From NCBI GenBank assembly GCA_021029595.1, contig JAJJOY010000003.1:410277-474276 (forward strand): a stretch of 64,000 nt of DNA, in the 5' to 3' direction. The first letter of the stretch is position 1, and each line of letters begins with the position of its first letter. This stretch comes from Hominenteromicrobium mulieris (GTDB lineage Bacteria > Bacillota > Clostridia > Oscillospirales > Acutalibacteraceae). Below are positions 60,532 to 64,000 of this stretch, piece by piece. The translations under genes were made by a program, and so were the position numbers. A model generated the notes under the pieces. It was not told the origin of the DNA. It worked only from the letters and a program-made list of their open reading frames with translations, and searched no databases.

Positions 60532-62769
60532 ATGTTCAAGACCGATGTTCAAAAACTGCGCAATGCGTTGGAATTCACGCGCGTTTACAAAGAGAATGCA
60601 AACGACATTTACCTGCGTGAAGCCGCCTGCATGGATTTTCAGCTCCGTCATATCTTAGTGCCAATGGATGAAAACGACGGCATCGCGGGCCGCTATGAGC
60701 ACGACTTTGTGGGCTTTTCCTCGCAGGTCGGCGGCATTTACACGTATTACTTTAACGAGCATGAATTTTTGAACGCATACATGGCTTGTAAGCAAAACGG
60801 TGAGATCACCGCTGCGGAGGACTACGCTTTGCAGGCTGTGCAGGCCTATTGGCACGAGGAAAACACCGCGCGCAAGGTTGAATTGGAATTTTCGAAGTGC
60901 TACGGCTATGTGCCGCCGAAAGCTTTTCCCGGTGCGGGCGTGGGCAACTGCGACTGCCGCGTGGCAGGTACAAACCTCGATTTTGAAAAGCTCATCCGTC
61001 TCGGCTTTGACGGGCTCGATCAGGAAATCGACCGCGCGGCGGAAGTGAACGGCGCGTCTTCGTTCTACACGGCTTTAAAGCTGTGGATTGAAAGCCTGCG
61101 CGGCGCATGCGAGCGTTACCGCGAACAGGCATTGGTGCTTGCCGAAAAAGCAGAGACCGAAGAAGCCAAAACGCGCTTTACAAAGCTTGCCGAAGCACTT
61201 TTAAACATTCAGCACAGCACACCGAAGACGTTCCTTGAGGGCGTGCAGCTGATGTGGATCTACGCTGTCAGCAGCGACATTATGAATTACAGCCGCATGG
61301 ACGATTACCTTGGGCCGCTCTACGCCGCGGATATCGACGCGGGGCGCATCACGGAAGAAGAAGCCGTGCAGACCGTGCTGTATCTCTATAAGCACTTTAA
61401 AGAGATTAACAAGATCCATGACTGCCGCGTAATCATCGGCGGCGTAGGCAGAAAGCACCAGAAGGAAGCCGACCGCCTCGCCATCGTCATCATGGACGCT
61501 TCCCGCCGCTTCCGCGAGACTGTGCCGCAGCTCACCCTGCGCTATTACAGCGACATGGACGAGACCGTTTTCCGCAAGGCGATGGAAGTGAATGCGGAGG
61601 GCACTACGTTCCCGATTATTTACTCCGATGAGACGAATGTACCGGCTGTGGAAAAGGTCTTTGGCGTTTCGCATGAGGAAGCCGAGCAATATGTGCCGTT
61701 CGGCTGCGGCGAATACGTCATGGTCGGTTACAGCGTAGGCACACCGAACAACGGCATCAACGTGCTGAAAGCGCTGGAAATTGCGCTGCACAACGGCCTT
61801 GATTTCTACCAGAACGTTTCCTGCGGCGAAAAGACCGGCGACCCGGCGCAGTTTGATACCTTTGAAAAGCTGTATGACGCCGTGCTTGCACAGCTCAAGC
61901 CGACCATTGACCGCTTTGCTGTACACAAATACCTCAACTATAAAATTGCAGGCGAAAACGCGCCGTATTTGCACCTCAGCCTGCTTTTGAACGACTGCAT
62001 CGCGCGCGGCAAGGCGACGTTTGAAGGCGGCGTGCGTTACCTGAATGCTTCCAGCGAAATGTTCGGCATCATCAGCTGTGCAGACAGCCTGACGGCCATC
62101 AAAACGCTCGTTTACGACGAGAAGAAGCTCACTTTGCCGGAGCTCATCGATGTGCTGGATCACGATTTTGAGGGGCACGACGATATTCGCCGCATGTGCC
62201 TTTCCGCACCGAAATACGGCAACGACGACGACACGGCTGACGACATCGCAACGCGCCTTTTCACCGATATTGCCGACCTTACCATGGCGGCAGGTAAAGC
62301 TGCGGGGCTTGACCACTACAATATTGTCAGCGTCAACAACTCCATGAGCGCAGAATGGGGTAACTTCTGTGCGGCGTCTGCCTGCGGCAGAAAGGCCGGC
62401 AGCCCCATGGCAAACGCCAACGGCGCTTCCATCGGCGCAGATAAGTGCGGCATTACGGCGCTGCTCAACTCCATGTCGAAGTTTGACAATACAAAGCACG
62501 TGGGCGTTATCAACAATGTGCGCTTCACAAAGGAGCTCTTCAAGGGCTCTATGGATAAAGTAGAAGCCGTCTTGAAGGCGTTTTACGACAACGACGGCGT
62601 GCAGACGAACCTGTGCGTCATCGGCAAGGATGACCTTGAAAACGCCATGGTGCACCCGGAAAACTACCAGAACCTCCTCGTGCGTATCGGCGGCTTCTCC
62701 GCGAGATTCGTCACACTGAATCCTATTGTGCAGCGCGAGATTATTGAGCGTACGACCTACGGCGCGTAA
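60532..62769 (+). CDS. glycyl radical enzyme of unassigned substrate
   Basis: A 745-residue oxygen-sensitive enzyme with a ten-stranded barrel fold. The thiyl-radical cysteine is Cys392 in VPFGCGEYV, with Glu394 two residues on. The glycyl radical site is Gly721 in LVRIGGFSARFV, near the C-terminus. PKYGNDDDTAD is a further family motif. Known eliminases and decarboxylases have GCVE; here it is GCGE, so the substrate cannot be taken from them, although the Cys-x-Glu pair argues for a dehydratase, lyase or decarboxylase rather than pyruvate formate-lyase. RBS GGGAGGATAACGGT. The activase follows 12 bases later; no microcompartment genes are near. Confidence 0.9.
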   Translation: MFKTDVQKLRNALEFTRVYKENANDIYLREAACMDFQLRHILVPMDENDGIAGRYEHDFVGFSSQVGGIYTYYFNEHEFLNAYMACKQNGEITAAEDYALQAVQAYWHEENTARKVELEFSKCYGYVPPKAFPGAGVGNCDCRVAGTNLDFEKLIRLGFDGLDQEIDRAAEVNGASSFYTALKLWIESLRGACERYREQALVLAEKAETEEAKTRFTKLAEALLNIQHSTPKTFLEGVQLMWIYAVSSDIMNYSRMDDYLGPLYAADIDAGRITEEEAVQTVLYLYKHFKEINKIHDCRVIIGGVGRKHQKEADRLAIVIMDASRRFRETVPQLTLRYYSDMDETVFRKAMEVNAEGTTFPIIYSDETNVPAVEKVFGVSHEEAEQYVPFGCGEYVMVGYSVGTPNNGINVLKALEIALHNGLDFYQNVSCGEKTGDPAQFDTFEKLYDAVLAQLKPTIDRFAVHKYLNYKIAGENAPYLHLSLLLNDCIARGKATFEGGVRYLNASSEMFGIISCADSLTAIKTLVYDEKKLTLPELIDVLDHDFEGHDDIRRMCLSAPKYGNDDDTADDIATRLFTDIADLTMAAGKAAGLDHYNIVSVNNSMSAEWGNFCAASACGRKAGSPMANANGASIGADKCGITALLNSMSKFDNTKHVGVINNVRFTKELFKGSMDKVEAVLKAFYDNDGVQTNLCVIGKDDLENAMVHPENYQNLLVRIGGFSARFVTLNPIVQREIIERTTYGA

Positions 62770-62781
62770 GCGGAGGCCGAT

Positions 62782-63662
62782 ATGCGGGATCTTATTTTTG
62801 ATATTCAACGTTTTTGCGTGTATGACGGGCCGGGCATTCGCACCACCGTGTTTTTCAAAGGGTGCAACATGCACTGTGCGTGGTGCCACAATCCGGAAAG
62901 CTTTTCAACCGATGCCGAGCTCTTGTTTCGCCACGAAAAATGCACGCCCTGCGGGGCATGCACTGCGGTATGTCCGAACGGAGCGCATGAAATAAAAGCA
63001 GACGGCACACATGTTTTTGACCGTGCAAAATGCGCGGCGTGCGGCAAATGTGCCGAAGTATGTCCGAACGATGTCCTGGAGCTTTCCGGGCGCGAAATGA
63101 CGGTGGAAGCCGTGATGAAGCAGATCGACAAGGACGCAAAATATTACCGCTCGTCAAAAGGCGGCGTCACCTTTTCGGGCGGCGAGGCTTCTTTGCACTT
63201 TGAACTCCTGAAAAAGCTGCTTACAGCCTGCCGCGAAAAAGGGTACCACACCGCGCTGGAGACAAACGGTTTGATCTCTGCCGCACATTTAAAAGAACTG
63301 ATACCGCTCACCGATCTTTTTCTGTTCGATTTTAAGCACAGCGACCCCGATGCCCTCAAAAAATGGGCAAGCGCGCCGCTTGCGCCGATCCTCGAGTCCC
63401 TGGCAGCCCTTGAGGACGCGCATGCGCATGTGTGGTTGCGCTGTCCGGTCATTCCGGGCGTGAACGACACGGACGCGCACTTTGTGAGGCGATTTGTGCG
63501 CTCAAGCATCAATATACCTGTATTGAAAAGGCCGAGATCATGGCATACCATGACATCGGCAAAACGAAATGGGACGCGCTGGGGATACCGTATTCGCTCG
63601 CCGCGCTGAAGACCGTTTCGCCGGAACAGAAACATATTTGGGAGACTAAAATAGCCGATTAG
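62782..63662 (+). CDS. glycyl radical enzyme activase (radical SAM), frameshifted near the 3' end
   Basis: This enzyme uses S-adenosylmethionine and a 4Fe-4S cluster to install the glycyl radical on the enzyme upstream. The radical-SAM cysteines are Cys28, Cys32 and Cys35 (GCNMHCAWC); two ferredoxin-like clusters follow (CTPCGACTAVCP and CAACGKCAEVCP), then TFSGGEAS. After VNDTDAHF at about 63,483 the reading frame changes: the original frame ends at 63,609 with an Arg-rich tail, while the -1 frame gives the expected ending (CIEKAEIMAYHDIGKTKWDA ... HIWETKIAD) and stops at 63,662. One lost base explains it. The activase may be inactive, or the base may be a sequencing error. Confidence 0.85.
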
Positions 63663-63679
63663 CGGCACTTTTGGGGATA

Positions 63680-63709
63680 AGAGAGGGAACGCTTCGTTCC
63701 CTCTCTTTG
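63680..63709 (+). terminator. terminator of the glycyl radical enzyme operon
   Basis: AGAGAGGGAAC and GTTCCCTCTCT form a stem with the loop GCTTC, followed by TTTGCTTT. Confidence 0.85.
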
Positions 63710-63820
63710 CTTTATCTCCCACATTTTTTCTAAACATTTGACAGATTTCCCGGAATATTGTATGCTATGGAAAACACCGCAAATTTTCCCTGCGGGACCA
63801 CAAACATTAGGAGGTCACTT

Positions 63821-64000
63821 ATGTTTTGTATATACTGCGGCGCCACCTTGCCGGAGGGCGCGAAAAAATGCACACTCTGCGGCAACCCCGTTTTGCGCCC
63901 GCCGGAAGCCACTGCACAACCCGTAAGCGAACCGGAGTCGGAATCTGCCCCCGCATCGGAAACGCCCACGGAGCCTGCCGTGGAAGACATCTCCTCAAAT
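63821..64000 (+). CDS. zinc-ribbon protein, N-terminal part (runs off the window)
   Basis: ATG 63,821 has TAGGAGGTCACTT upstream. The first 25 residues form a zinc ribbon with two pairs of cysteines (CIYCG and CTLCG). A Pro/Glu/Ser-rich linker follows to the window edge. Many such proteins continue into a membrane or unknown domain, so the function cannot be given. Confidence 0.8.
   Translation, partial: MFCIYCGATLPEGAKKCTLCGNPVLRPPEATAQPVSEPESESAPASETPTEPAVEDISSN

Overview
The window is a Gram-positive, endospore-forming anaerobe of the Eubacteriales/Oscillospirales type. I infer this from the sporulation genes yqfC, yqfD and ylbJ, the Firmicutes-type block yqfC-yqfD-phoH-ybeY-dgkA-era-yqzL-recO-mutS2, a strictly anaerobic glycyl radical enzyme, GC-rich coding sequence, and strong AGGAGG ribosome binding sites with sigma-A promoters. 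The species cannot be fixed from the sequence alone.

Positions 1-28,750 are the right part of an integrative conjugative element (ICE) of the Tn1549-like kind. It carries a conjugation module (maff2, TrbL/VirB6, PrgI, VirB4, an NlpC/P60 wall hydrolase, DUF4315 and DUF4366 proteins), a DNA cytosine methylase, topoisomerase III, two ArdA-like antirestriction proteins, a BRO-type protein, a relaxase with MobC and a likely oriT. It ends with a regulatory/recombination module (XRE regulator, sigma-like factor, HTH protein, excisionase, tyrosine integrase). A second element ending in a large serine recombinase (1-~561) has inserted into maff2, leaving only its last 31 codons, and the trbL gene next to it is frameshifted. 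Conjugation may therefore be impaired.

The cargo (17,000-25,070) is more A/T-rich: an AraC regulator, an ECF-type importer (MptD-like S component, EcfT, fused double EcfA), two fused permease-ATPase ABC proteins and a DtxR-like repressor. This combination suggests regulated uptake of a metal or metal chelate. The element abuts the 3' end of a tRNA-Arg(CCU) gene. Beyond that gene lies a tandem array of 93-bp units made of half-tRNA-Arg sequences.

The chromosomal part starts with a four-gene operon (29,638-35,053): an MBOAT acyltransferase, a DHHW/AlgJ-like protein, an FkbH-like HAD enzyme and an acyl carrier protein. By analogy with the Dlt system it could load a three-carbon acid on the carrier and transfer it to a surface polymer. 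This is the best candidate in the window for an under-described system. Then follow a TPM-domain membrane protein, the era/recO/mutS2 block, ylbJ divergent from yqfCD, several small conserved proteins, glyS, a TPP-riboswitch-controlled thiamine transporter, rlmD behind a leader with six stem-loops, xpt, a clostripain-type lipoprotein and a heterodimeric ABC exporter. The last part is an AraC regulator divergent from a glycyl radical enzyme with an unusual GCGE active-site motif, its radical-SAM activase (frameshifted near the 3' end) and the start of a zinc-ribbon protein.

Two single-site frameshifts in otherwise intact genes (trbL and the activase) could be real or could be sequence errors; raw reads would settle this.
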